A stretch of 64,000 nt of DNA from NCBI RefSeq assembly GCF_000025225.2, contig NC_013895.2, forward strand, positions 744,001 through 808,000, read 5' to 3'. Position numbers and translations under genes: made by a program. The notes beneath the pieces were generated by a model, which saw nothing but the letters and a program-made list of their open reading frames with translations, had not been told where the DNA came from and searched no databases. The stretch is from Mageeibacillus indolicus UPII9-5. Lineage in GTDB: Bacteria > Bacillota > Clostridia > Saccharofermentanales > Fastidiosipilaceae. Below are positions 1 through 7,540 of the stretch, in pieces; position 1 is the first letter of the stretch, and each line of letters starts with the position of its first letter.

Positions 1-69
1 ACCGGAGGTTCCTGTCTTAAAAGTGAGGAAATGCAGCAAAATATCAAGGTAATTGATGCATTAATTTAA
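1..69 (+). CDS. C-terminal end of an upstream gene, cut by the window edge
   Basis: An open frame enters from the left edge and ends at TAA 67-69. The last 22 residues begin TGGSCLKSEE and end VIDALI. This is too little to name a family. The stop lies 10 bases before a possible GTG start of rsmI, so the two genes are probably co-transcribed. In other Firmicutes rsmI often follows DNA-replication or methyltransferase genes, but nothing visible here decides which. Confidence 0.4.
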   Translation, partial: TGGSCLKSEEMQQNIKVIDALI

Positions 70-166
70 AAATTGGATTGTGGAAAAACAGATGAACAAA
101 GATGCAAACAAAATTGAAAAAATATTAGCTAAACTAAGCGAACGCTTTTTAACTCTGGGTGCCGGA

Positions 167-1060
167 ATGGTGAACAAAGGGGAACTTTATATCGTGGGCA
201 CGCCTATTGGAAATCTTAACGATTTGAGTCCGCGTGCGTTGGTAACCTTAGCTCAGGTGGACGTGATTGCTGCCGAAGACACCAGGCACACGGCAATGTT
301 GCTGGCAGCTTTTGATATTCATAATTGCCTCATCAGCTATCATGAACATAATATGCATAAAGTCGGCGGTAAAATTATTGATCTATTGACAGAAGGCAAA
401 AGCGTGGCTTTGGTTACCGATGCAGGTATGCCGGCCATATCTGATCCGGGACAGGAATTGTGCGCTCTATGTCATGTTAACCATATCAAGGTTAATACGG
501 TTCCTGGCCCGACGGCAGTGGCTTCGGCTGCCGCCGCATCAGGATTGGTAAAAGGTGAATTTTATTTTGCTACATTTTTGCCGGCAGACGGAAAAATGCG
601 CAAATCTGCTTTGGCAAAAATTATGCGCAAGGATGAACCAGTAATTATGTATGAATCGCCGCATCGTTTGGCTAATACCTTAAATGACTTAGTAAAGGCG
701 GGGCTTGGTGACTGTGAGCTTTGCATAGCGCGTGAACTTACCAAAATTCATGAAAGCGTCAGGATAACTACACCTGCTGCAGCATTGGAAGAACTTAGTT
801 TGGACCCTGTAAACGGTAAAGGAGAATTTGTTTTGGTGCTGGCAAATCCGTCAAGTTATCTGGCTCAAACTACAGCCTCGGAGGAAGTGATTGAAAGCCA
901 AGCGGAGCGTGAGGTGCTGCTTAGAAAAAAAGCTGAGGTTTATTTGCATTCGAAAATAGGTTTGAAACAAGCAGCACGAGAATTGGCAGCTGAATTTGGA
1001 CTTAAAACGAATGTGGCTTATGATCTTCTACTCGAAATTAAATCACGAGATATGGTATAA
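167..1060 (+). CDS. rsmI: 16S rRNA (cytidine-1402-2'-O)-methyltransferase RsmI
   Basis: RsmI uses S-adenosylmethionine to 2'-O-methylate C1402 in the decoding centre of 16S rRNA. The tetrapyrrole-methylase fold is clear: GELYIVGTPIGNLNDLSPRA at the N terminus, AAEDTRHT, ALVTDAGMPAISDPG and VPGPTAVASAA, then MYESPHRL. The C-terminal part (LKQAARELAAEFGLK) matches the RsmI helical tail. Family members begin close to the LYIVGTPIGNL motif, so the ATG at 167 is preferred. The frame stays open upstream to GTG 80 and ATG 92, which would add about 25-29 residues (including KDANKIEKILAKL) not expected in the family. Neither start has a strong ribosome site, so the start is uncertain while the product is not. 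Confidence 0.93.
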   Translation: MVNKGELYIVGTPIGNLNDLSPRALVTLAQVDVIAAEDTRHTAMLLAAFDIHNCLISYHEHNMHKVGGKIIDLLTEGKSVALVTDAGMPAISDPGQELCALCHVNHIKVNTVPGPTAVASAAAASGLVKGEFYFATFLPADGKMRKSALAKIMRKDEPVIMYESPHRLANTLNDLVKAGLGDCELCIARELTKIHESVRITTPAAALEELSLDPVNGKGEFVLVLANPSSYLAQTTASEEVIESQAEREVLLRKKAEVYLHSKIGLKQAARELAAEFGLKTNVAYDLLLEIKSRDMV

Positions 1061-1117
1061 TCTTCGTGCCTTGAAATAATGAATTAATTTGTTTAACTTC
1101 CGAACGGAGGACTTGTT

Positions 1118-4100
1118 TTGTTTAAGAGAAAACCTACTGATAATGATTATAGTTCAAAAGTTAATGCTATGTTTGCAGGACCTGTTTCTGTGAACTCTCC
1201 GGAAACGAATGAAAGTGACACTGGGGCAATAAAAAAGGCCGACACCTCACCGGAAAGTGGGGAAAGTTCCATGCCGAATAATATAGCTTCATCTTTGGAT
1301 GAACAGGCAAATAGCGCGGAGCCTGAGTCCGAGCCTACAGATGCCTTGAAATACACATGTTCACAAGATGCTATAAAAACATTTCTCACGATGTCAAGGA
1401 AAAAGGGCAAGGTTAGTAGAATTCTGCCTCCTCAGTTGGCACATTTGGATCGCCATAGTTTTGCATGGAAACGCGATTGGCTGGTAGTTATCGGCTCATT
1501 TTTGCTTCCGATGATCATCGTTGCATTGGCTTACATCAGTCAAGGATTTTATCCATTCGGTGATAAGTCACCTTTAACTGTTGATTTGTACCATCAATAT
1601 GCCCCATTTATCAGCGCATTACGCTATAAAATTTTACATGGTGAGACATTGTGGTACAGCTGGCAGGGTGGTCTCGGTTATAACTTTTTTGCTACTTTTG
1701 CTTATTATTTAAGCAGCCCGCTTAACTTTTTGGCCGCTTTGATCCCGTTAAGTGCCTTGCCGGAATTTGTTACTTTTTTGCAAATTATAAAAATAGGACT
1801 TTGTGGTTTAAGTATGGCGTTAATGCTGCGCATAGGCGTGGCTCAAACCAAGGCTGACAAGGCTAGAGAGGCTTTGCTCGATCAGGACAGCGAGGAATTG
1901 GCGGATCTGCTTCCACCAGGTGGTTATTTGAATAATGAAAATGCGGAGTATTTTGAGGATGGTGCTTTTTGTCTTACCAGAGGCGAAAAGAACGCACGTA
2001 AGCAAAGGTACAGGCGCAAAGAGGCTTTGGCAATTGCCCGGGAAAACCGTAACTTCGATTCACAAAATTATGCCGTGTTTATTGGAGCTATCTTATACGC
2101 CTTGTCCGGTTATATTATGAGCTATTCTTGGAACATTATGTGGCTGGACGTACTGGCCGTTTTCCCGCTAGTCATTTTAGGTGTTAACCGATTGATCAAC
2201 TATGGCCGGTTTACTTTGTTCGCGCTCTCACTGGCGGCCTGCATTTTGCTCAATTATTATGTATCATTTTTCGTTTGCCTATTCTGTATAGTTTATTTTT
2301 TCTTTTACCTTTTTTCGACGCAACGCGGCTACGACTTCGCCGGCCTGAAAAAACCTCGTATCGCATTGCTGCGTTGTTTCCAGATGCTGTTCGCGTCTTT
2401 GCTTGCCGGTGGCATATCCGCCTTTTTGATTTGGCCAGTTTACGAAGCTTTGCAAAATACTTCTGCAGTTAAAGACGCTTGGCCGCAAGGTCTTAATTTC
2501 AGTTTCAGCTTACTGGAGTTTATGACTCGCCATTTAATCGGTAGTTCGGTAAATATTCGTTCTGGTTTGCCCAATATCTATTCCGGAGTTCCGGTATTAC
2601 TCGCTTTGCCGTTATTTGTAACCTGTCGTAAAATTAGGCCGGCAGAAAAAATTGCAGCTGTAATTGTCAGCTTTTTCCTCTTTTTGAGTTTTAATGCCAA
2701 TGTTCTTAATTTCATTTGGCATGGTATGCATTATCCAAATCAACTGCCGCACCGCTTTGCCTTTGTATATATTTTATTTATGATTGTTCTGTTGTTCAGG
2801 GTCTTCCAGTACATAAAGGACATGTCGGCTAAAGCGATTGCCGTTTCGGGAGGATTGGCCGTAATCAATTTACTTATATCAGAGGTCGTTTTGTCTAATA
2901 AAATTAGTCATGCAACGATTTATTTGAATTTGATCTTTATTGTTATTTATACTGTGGTATTACTGAGTGGAGCCAATTTGCATATACCACTACGCACCTG
3001 CGCAACTTTGATGGTTATAATTTTGATAGGTGAATTGGCAATTAACACGCTGTTGCAAACAAACGATATTGCTCAACATGAATATTACACATCAAGTTCG
3101 GCGTATACGGCTGACATTTCGCCGGTTAATAAAATCGTTAGGGAAATATCTACGGATGATTCTGATTTTTATCGTGTGGCTATGACGAAACGACAAACTT
3201 CGGATGACCCGGCTCTATATAATTTTAAAGGACTATCAATATTTTCTTCTACTGTCGGAGCTGACATTGCCAAAACAATGCGGCAGCTCGGTTATCATGG
3301 CAATAACATTAACAGTTATATCCAAGATCAAGCTACGGCTGTCACGGACATGCTTTTTGGCGTGCGTTACTTGATCAGAAAAGAAACTATTCCCGACAAT
3401 ACTCTTTCACGTTTGACGTTGAATGCTACAACTGATTTGAACGGAGAATTCCAAGCTTATAAGCGTAATTATGACTTGCCAATAGGCTATGTTGTTGATC
3501 GTAAAATTGTTAACTGGGAACCGCAGTCTGACTCGGCATTGGTCAATCAAAATAGTTTACTGAAAACAATGACCGGGATTGAAAGACCTGTATTGGTAGG
3601 GCAGAGGCTTACCGTTGAAAATAAAGATAATTACAAAGAAGAGGGATTAATTAACGGAATGGAAGGCTTAGCACTCAATCCGATCACTGCGGCCGGTTCC
3701 GGTAAAGTCAAGCTACACTTGAAGGCCGAGATGGCTGGTCAACTATATGTGTATGTTAATTCACCGGCTAAGGTAACGGTTGCGTGTGAACTTGCCAAGA
3801 CGAAACAAGGGCAAAGCACAGTAATTAATCTGCCTCAGATATTAGACTTCGGTAACGTGGAAAAAGACGATAAAGTAACCATAACTTTGACTTCAGATGA
3901 AAAGAAAACGCAAAAAATCCAAATATGGGCAGCGGTTATGAATGAGGAAGCTTTAGCGGAAAACAACAGACAGCTGCAAGATTCAGGTCTTAAGGTCGTG
4001 TCTTACAAATCTAATCAAATTAAAGGAACTGTTGAAACTCTATCAAACGGGCAACTTTTCTTCGCCATTCCCTATGACAACAATTGGCAAGTTAAGCTAG

Positions 4101-4303
4101 ACGGGCATATTCAGCCGGCTGTCAAGGCTGCTGGAGGTTTTTTGTCGGTGGCTGTGAACAGCGGAAAACACGAAGTCGAGCTAGAATACCTGCCTAGGAA
4201 TTTCAATTACGGAGCAATTATCAGTGCTAGCTCAATTGTTATCTTACTCTTTGCCTCTATAATTTCGGCATCAATTAGAAAAAGGAGAGAAGAAGAGGAA
4301 TAA
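1118..4303 (+). CDS. yfhO: YfhO-family polytopic membrane protein, probable GT-C type glycosyltransferase
   Basis: A protein of 1061 residues with about a dozen hydrophobic segments from residue 125 to 680, a large extracytoplasmic domain, and a last membrane helix followed by the basic tail SIRKRREEEE. The motifs DLYHQYAPF and WQGGLGYNFFATFAYY are hallmarks of the YfhO family. In Bacillus and Listeria these proteins help glycosylate wall or lipoteichoic polymers using lipid-linked sugars. The start is TTG 1118, seven bases after GGAGG (1106-1110). Two things are odd. There is a hydrophilic, Ser/Glu-rich N-terminal extension of about 120 residues. There is also a charged insert of roughly 75 residues (about 242-320) between two membrane helices. 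The acceptor polymer cannot be deduced here. Confidence 0.88.
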   Translation: MFKRKPTDNDYSSKVNAMFAGPVSVNSPETNESDTGAIKKADTSPESGESSMPNNIASSLDEQANSAEPESEPTDALKYTCSQDAIKTFLTMSRKKGKVSRILPPQLAHLDRHSFAWKRDWLVVIGSFLLPMIIVALAYISQGFYPFGDKSPLTVDLYHQYAPFISALRYKILHGETLWYSWQGGLGYNFFATFAYYLSSPLNFLAALIPLSALPEFVTFLQIIKIGLCGLSMALMLRIGVAQTKADKAREALLDQDSEELADLLPPGGYLNNENAEYFEDGAFCLTRGEKNARKQRYRRKEALAIARENRNFDSQNYAVFIGAILYALSGYIMSYSWNIMWLDVLAVFPLVILGVNRLINYGRFTLFALSLAACILLNYYVSFFVCLFCIVYFFFYLFSTQRGYDFAGLKKPRIALLRCFQMLFASLLAGGISAFLIWPVYEALQNTSAVKDAWPQGLNFSFSLLEFMTRHLIGSSVNIRSGLPNIYSGVPVLLALPLFVTCRKIRPAEKIAAVIVSFFLFLSFNANVLNFIWHGMHYPNQLPHRFAFVYILFMIVLLFRVFQYIKDMSAKAIAVSGGLAVINLLISEVVLSNKISHATIYLNLIFIVIYTVVLLSGANLHIPLRTCATLMVIILIGELAINTLLQTNDIAQHEYYTSSSAYTADISPVNKIVREISTDDSDFYRVAMTKRQTSDDPALYNFKGLSIFSSTVGADIAKTMRQLGYHGNNINSYIQDQATAVTDMLFGVRYLIRKETIPDNTLSRLTLNATTDLNGEFQAYKRNYDLPIGYVVDRKIVNWEPQSDSALVNQNSLLKTMTGIERPVLVGQRLTVENKDNYKEEGLINGMEGLALNPITAAGSGKVKLHLKAEMAGQLYVYVNSPAKVTVACELAKTKQGQSTVINLPQILDFGNVEKDDKVTITLTSDEKKTQKIQIWAAVMNEEALAENNRQLQDSGLKVVSYKSNQIKGTVETLSNGQLFFAIPYDNNWQVKLDGHIQPAVKAAGGFLSVAVNSGKHEVELEYLPRNFNYGAIISASSIVILLFASIISASIRKRREEEE

Positions 4304-4344
4304 GGAGAAAAAAAGTGAATTTGAGTGATAAATTAAAATGACTG

Positions 4345-4372
4345 TTGACATTTCACGCTCAAATGGTAGAAT
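4345..4372 (+). promoter_or_regulatory. Sigma-A-type promoter of rplM-rpsI
   Basis: A consensus -35 TTGACA (4345-4350) and a -10 TAGAAT (4367-4372) are separated by 16 bases. The start codon of rplM follows 32 bases later with AGGAGG at 4392-4397. Transcription would begin near 4380, leaving a leader of only about 25 bases. That is too short for a structured L13 leader. Confidence 0.75.
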
Positions 4373-4404
4373 AAGCATGTTGATTATTTTTAGGAGGAAC
4401 CAAG

Positions 4405-4839
4405 ATGAGCACATTTGTAGCCACTCCGGCTAATGTTACTAAAAAATGGTATCTGGTTGACGCTAAAGGTAAAACTTTAGGACGTTTGGCCAGTGAAATC
4501 GCGAAAATCCTCTCAGGTAAGAATAAACCTGAGTATTCACCGGCTATGGACACGGGAGATTATGTAGTTGTTATCAATGCGGGCGAAATTAAGTTTACAG
4601 GTAAGAAACTTAATCACAAACTGTATCGCTATCATACCGGTTTCCCGGGTGGACTTAAAGAAGTTCAATATAGCGAATTGATGGCAAAGAAGCCTACGAA
4701 AGCATTGGAGTTGGCAGTTAAGGGCATGTTGCCTAAAAACAGCTTAGGACGTCAAATGTTTAAAAAGTTGCATTTATATGCCGGAGCTGAGCATGACCAG
4801 ACCGCTCAAAAACCGGAAGTTCTGGATATTAAAGCTTAA
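4405..4839 (+). CDS. rplM: Large-subunit ribosomal protein L13
   Basis: L13 (uL13) is an early-assembly protein of the 50S subunit. All 144 residues match the family: [61 protein letters not shown], and [21 protein letters not shown] near the C terminus. Length is normal. AGGAGG lies eight bases before the ATG. It forms the classic two-gene rplM-rpsI operon, with 14 bases to rpsI, its own promoter upstream and a terminator after rpsI. Confidence 0.99.
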   Translation: MSTFVATPANVTKKWYLVDAKGKTLGRLASEIAKILSGKNKPEYSPAMDTGDYVVVINAGEIKFTGKKLNHKLYRYHTGFPGGLKEVQYSELMAKKPTKALELAVKGMLPKNSLGRQMFKKLHLYAGAEHDQTAQKPEVLDIKA

Positions 4840-4853
4840 GGGGGATAACGACA

Positions 4854-5258
4854 ATGGCAAAAGGTAAAAACGAATTTTTCTACGGCACCGGTCGCCGTAA
4901 AAATGCGGTTGCTTGTGTTCGAGTATTTCCTGGCAACGGCAAAATAACTATCAATGGTAAGGATATTGACCAATATTTTGGGTTGGAAACCTTAAAACTC
5001 ATCGTTCGTCAACCGCTAGCAGAAACCAACACCCAAGGCCAATTTGATTTGGCGATTAAGGCTGTTGGAGGCGGTTTGTCCGGTCAGGCTGGGGCCATCC
5101 GTCACGGGTTGGCTCGCGCATTGGTAAAAGCCGATGCGGAAGCTTATAAAGATACGCTGAAAAAAGCCGGTTTCTTAACACGTGATTCACGTATGAAAGA
5201 ACGTAAAAAATACGGCTTAAAGAAGGCGAGAAAAGCCTCCCAGTTCTCAAAACGTTAA
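4854..5258 (+). CDS. rpsI: Small-subunit ribosomal protein S9
   Basis: S9 (uS9) belongs to the 30S subunit; its basic C-terminal tail reaches the P-site tRNA. The 134 residues contain [32 protein letters not shown], the glycine-rich [20 protein letters not shown] and the conserved end [16 protein letters not shown]. The terminal KR needed for P-site contact is intact. The start has GGGGG (4840-4844) upstream. The gene closes the rplM operon and is followed 12 bases later by a strong terminator. Confidence 0.99.
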   Translation: MAKGKNEFFYGTGRRKNAVACVRVFPGNGKITINGKDIDQYFGLETLKLIVRQPLAETNTQGQFDLAIKAVGGGLSGQAGAIRHGLARALVKADAEAYKDTLKKAGFLTRDSRMKERKKYGLKKARKASQFSKR

Positions 5259-5270
5259 GTTGGTTATTTC

Positions 5271-5298
5271 GGGAGTATCTACGGATACTCCCTTTTTT
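5271..5298 (+). terminator. Intrinsic terminator of rplM-rpsI
   Basis: GGGAGTATC (5271-5279) pairs perfectly with GATACTCCC (5284-5292) around the four-base loop TACG, a C(UACG)G tetraloop. Six T residues follow. Confidence 0.92.
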
Positions 5299-5312
5299 AT
5301 TTGGAGCATTAG

Positions 5313-5888
5313 GTGGGTAAGAATAATTCAGTTAAAATATATACGGCTTATAGTGACTCTCCTGCGACAACAGCTAGGTTGGCGAGCGAGGTAGCACTAG
5401 CAATGCCAATTAATTCAGTGTTATCTCTAGACGGCGACCTTGGTGCCGGCAAGACTGCTTTTGTGCGTGGATTTGCTGCTGCAAGAGGCGTCGAGGTTGA
5501 CAGAATCAGCAGCCCGACATTTACTTTGATGCATGTTTATGATGCCGCGTGTGGCTTAAAAGTTTATCATTTCGATGTCTATCGGCTTGGCTCGGCGGCA
5601 GAATTTGCACGTAACGGCCTGACTGAGTATTTTACCGCCGGTGGAATTTGTTTGATTGAATGGGCTGCGATGATCAAAAGTGTTTTACCGGATAACTGCT
5701 GGAAACTGTGTATAACCAAGATTGATGCTGCATATTCATCTGAAAGCCAAATGGCGGATTTTTTGCTCGGTAAAAATAGAACAGAGATTGATTTATCGGG
5801 ACCTGACAGTAAGCGGCGACTCAGCTTGGCTGTTCCGGATGACATTATTCCGTCGGTTTTGCCGGGGTGGTATAAGGAGGTTAGCTAA
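5313..5888 (+). CDS. tsaE: tRNA threonylcarbamoyladenosine biosynthesis ATPase TsaE
   Basis: TsaE is the ATPase that works with TsaB and TsaD to place threonylcarbamoyl on A37 of ANN-decoding tRNAs. The Walker A motif is GDLGAGKTAF (from about residue 41). SSPTFTLMHVY and the family signature HFDVYRLG follow, then LIEWA near residue 115. The start is GTG 5313, six bases after GGAG (5303-5306). The protein has 191 residues, longer than the usual ~150, because of a poorly conserved C-terminal extension. tsaB follows three bases after the stop. The tsaD partner is not in the window. Confidence 0.95.
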   Translation: MGKNNSVKIYTAYSDSPATTARLASEVALAMPINSVLSLDGDLGAGKTAFVRGFAAARGVEVDRISSPTFTLMHVYDAACGLKVYHFDVYRLGSAAEFARNGLTEYFTAGGICLIEWAAMIKSVLPDNCWKLCITKIDAAYSSESQMADFLLGKNRTEIDLSGPDSKRRLSLAVPDDIIPSVLPGWYKEVS

Positions 5889-5891
5889 AAA

Positions 5892-6572
5892 ATGTATATT
5901 TTATCAGGAAATACGGCTACTTCTGACGCTTCAACGGCTTTGTGGCTTGACGGTAAGGTTATCGGCGAGATTAATTTGTCACTTGATTTGACGCATTCAG
6001 AGACCTTTTTCCCAACTTTGGAACAATTGTTGAGCTTGACCAGGGTAAAACTGTCCGATATAGATGCTTTTGCTTGTGTAATTGGTCCTGGCTCATTTAC
6101 CGGTATACGAATTGGCGTAGCAGGTATGAAAATGATAGCTTCAGCCTTAAAAAAGCCAGTCATGCCAGTTGATTCATTGACGGCTATCGCGGTTAATTAT
6201 GCGCCATATTTCCGCGATGAAATTTTAGCGACGGCTCTAAACGCTCGAAACGGGAGAATTTTCGCGGCTGCTTATTTGTCAGGGCAGAGAATAACTGAAC
6301 CGGTTGCTGTGGATGCTTCAGCGTGGCTTAACGATCTCAGCCGTAAAAATGGAACAAAAAAAATTAATTTGCTTATTGATAATGCTTGGCCGGAACTTCT
6401 TGCTTCTTTACCTGATAATGTTCAGGTCGCCAATTTTGCAGCGACCATTCATGCCGGAGCTGTAGCCGAGATTGCCGCATCAATGCTTAAGCAGGGTGAG
6501 AAGGGTGATCCAAATCAGCTGTTACCTTTGTATTTAGTTCCATCTCAAGCGGAGCGACTGGCAAATGTTTAA
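5892..6572 (+). CDS. tsaB: tRNA threonylcarbamoyladenosine biosynthesis protein TsaB
   Basis: TsaB is the inactive ASKHA-fold partner of TsaD and the platform of the t6A synthase. The family signature VIGPGSFTGIRIGVAGMK is at about residues 63-80, preceded by LTHSETFFPTLEQLL. VDSLTAIA and LNARNGRIFAAAY are also conserved. The 226 residues are normal length. The ribosome site AAGGAGG (5874-5880) lies inside the end of tsaE, so the two genes are translationally linked. The gene overlaps the next by eight bases. Confidence 0.95.
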   Translation: MYILSGNTATSDASTALWLDGKVIGEINLSLDLTHSETFFPTLEQLLSLTRVKLSDIDAFACVIGPGSFTGIRIGVAGMKMIASALKKPVMPVDSLTAIAVNYAPYFRDEILATALNARNGRIFAAAYLSGQRITEPVAVDASAWLNDLSRKNGTKKINLLIDNAWPELLASLPDNVQVANFAATIHAGAVAEIAASMLKQGEKGDPNQLLPLYLVPSQAERLANV

Positions 6573-7188
6573 TAGTGTTTTACTGAATGGGCGTTCATGT
6601 TTATGGCGATCGAACGGCGGCCCTGAAAGTTCAAACCTAAAAAAATCCTTGAATTATGATGAATCTTTAAACCAACTGGCTGAACTGGAGTGTTTATGCT
6701 TCAGTGATTTTTGGCCTAAAAACGAACTGGCAGCGATGCTCGATTTGCCATACAGTTTTGCACAGATTTTTTATGCATCAACTTCAGGAGAAAAAATAGT
6801 TCCTATCGGCTACGTAATTTATTGGCAAGTAGTTGATGAGGTGCAGTTACATCGCTTCGGTATTCATCCCGAGCTGCGAGGTTGTGGTTCAGGCAAAGTC
6901 ATTTTGGCCGATTTTTGCGGACAATGGTGCGAAATATTGCCGGGTAAATCGGATACTTCATCTATAAGTTTACAGACAAGCACCCGGTCAAGTTCACAAT
7001 CTGAAGCAAATTATACGTTTAATAATTTTTGCTCAAAAATTACTTTGGAAGTACGGGAAAATAACGCCCCAGCCCTTGCCGTTTACCGTGCAGTAGGCTT
7101 TGAGGAGGTTGGGCGACGACCTAATTATTATCATGATACACATGAAGCGGCTGTTTTAATGGACAAGTGCATTTTTCCGCACGAATAG
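6565..7188 (+). CDS. rimI: RimI-like ribosomal-protein N-acetyltransferase (GNAT) with a Ser-rich insert
   Basis: A GNAT-fold acetyltransferase. In this t6A gene order it is normally RimI, which acetylates the N terminus of S18 and other proteins. The acetyl-CoA loop is LRGCGSGKVIL (about residues 102-112) after VQLHRFGIHPE. The second half, LEVRENNAPALAVYRAVGFEEVGRRPNYY, is the typical RimI end. Between these halves lies an unusual insert of about 40 residues rich in Ser and Thr (SDTSSISLQTSTRSSSQSE), and there is an N-terminal extension of about 30 residues. That gives 207 residues rather than about 150. It overlaps tsaB by eight bases. Confidence 0.85.
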   Translation: MFNSVLLNGRSCLWRSNGGPESSNLKKSLNYDESLNQLAELECLCFSDFWPKNELAAMLDLPYSFAQIFYASTSGEKIVPIGYVIYWQVVDEVQLHRFGIHPELRGCGSGKVILADFCGQWCEILPGKSDTSSISLQTSTRSSSQSEANYTFNNFCSKITLEVRENNAPALAVYRAVGFEEVGRRPNYYHDTHEAAVLMDKCIFPHE

Positions 7189-7198
7189 GCGGATAAAA

Positions 7199-7228
7199 TT
7201 GACAATAGCAAGCATTTTTCGATATAAT
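7199..7228 (+). promoter_or_regulatory. Consensus sigma-A promoter for the HPr-like gene and uvrC
   Basis: A perfect TTGACA (7199-7204) and a perfect TATAAT (7223-7228) are separated by 18 bases. The HPr-like ATG lies 34 bases downstream. The sequence predicts strong constitutive transcription of HPr-like, uvrC and the phosphoesterase. Confidence 0.85.
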
Positions 7229-7262
7229 CAATTAGACGGTGTATCTTGGGGAGGAAAACATT

Positions 7263-7526
7263 ATGAAGTCGGACAAAGTTGTGTTCAGCTGTCAAGATGA
7301 AATCCATATGAAGGCTATTGCGGTATTTATCCAGAAAGCATCACACTATACGTCAAGAATCAATATTTACCGCGGCGATCGGCGTGCCAACGCTAAGAGC
7401 CTTTTGGGAGTGATGTCACTTGGCATCGAGAACGGAGTGGAACTTAAGCTCACAGCAGAGGGTTACGATGAAGAAGAAGCGATCAAAGAGTTAACCGCCT
7501 ATTTGTCACAACCTAATTTCAATTGA
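7263..7526 (+). CDS. HPr-like protein with an altered His-15 active-site loop
   Basis: An 87-residue protein of the HPr/Crh family, the phosphocarriers of sugar PTS and carbon-catabolite control. Counting from ATG 7263 (GGGGAGG at 7248-7254), His falls at position 15 and Ser at position 46, as in true HPr. The Ser-46 region NAKSLLGVMSLG is textbook, so regulation by HPr kinase is plausible. The His-15 loop is not: the usual GLHARPA reads EIHMKAI here, losing Arg-17 (Lys here) and Pro-18. This resembles Crh in spirit: Crh keeps Ser-46 but has lost the phosphotransfer site. It precedes uvrC; in many Clostridia uvrC lies near hprK and whiA/crh genes. A regulatory rather than PTS role is inferred. 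Confidence 0.85.
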   Translation: MKSDKVVFSCQDEIHMKAIAVFIQKASHYTSRINIYRGDRRANAKSLLGVMSLGIENGVELKLTAEGYDEEEAIKELTAYLSQPNFN

Positions 7527-7540
7527 CGGATTGATGTACT

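Noticed and set aside
4373-4404. L13 leader RNA ahead of rplM
   Set aside because: The promoter leaves only about 25 bases of leader without a stable hairpin.
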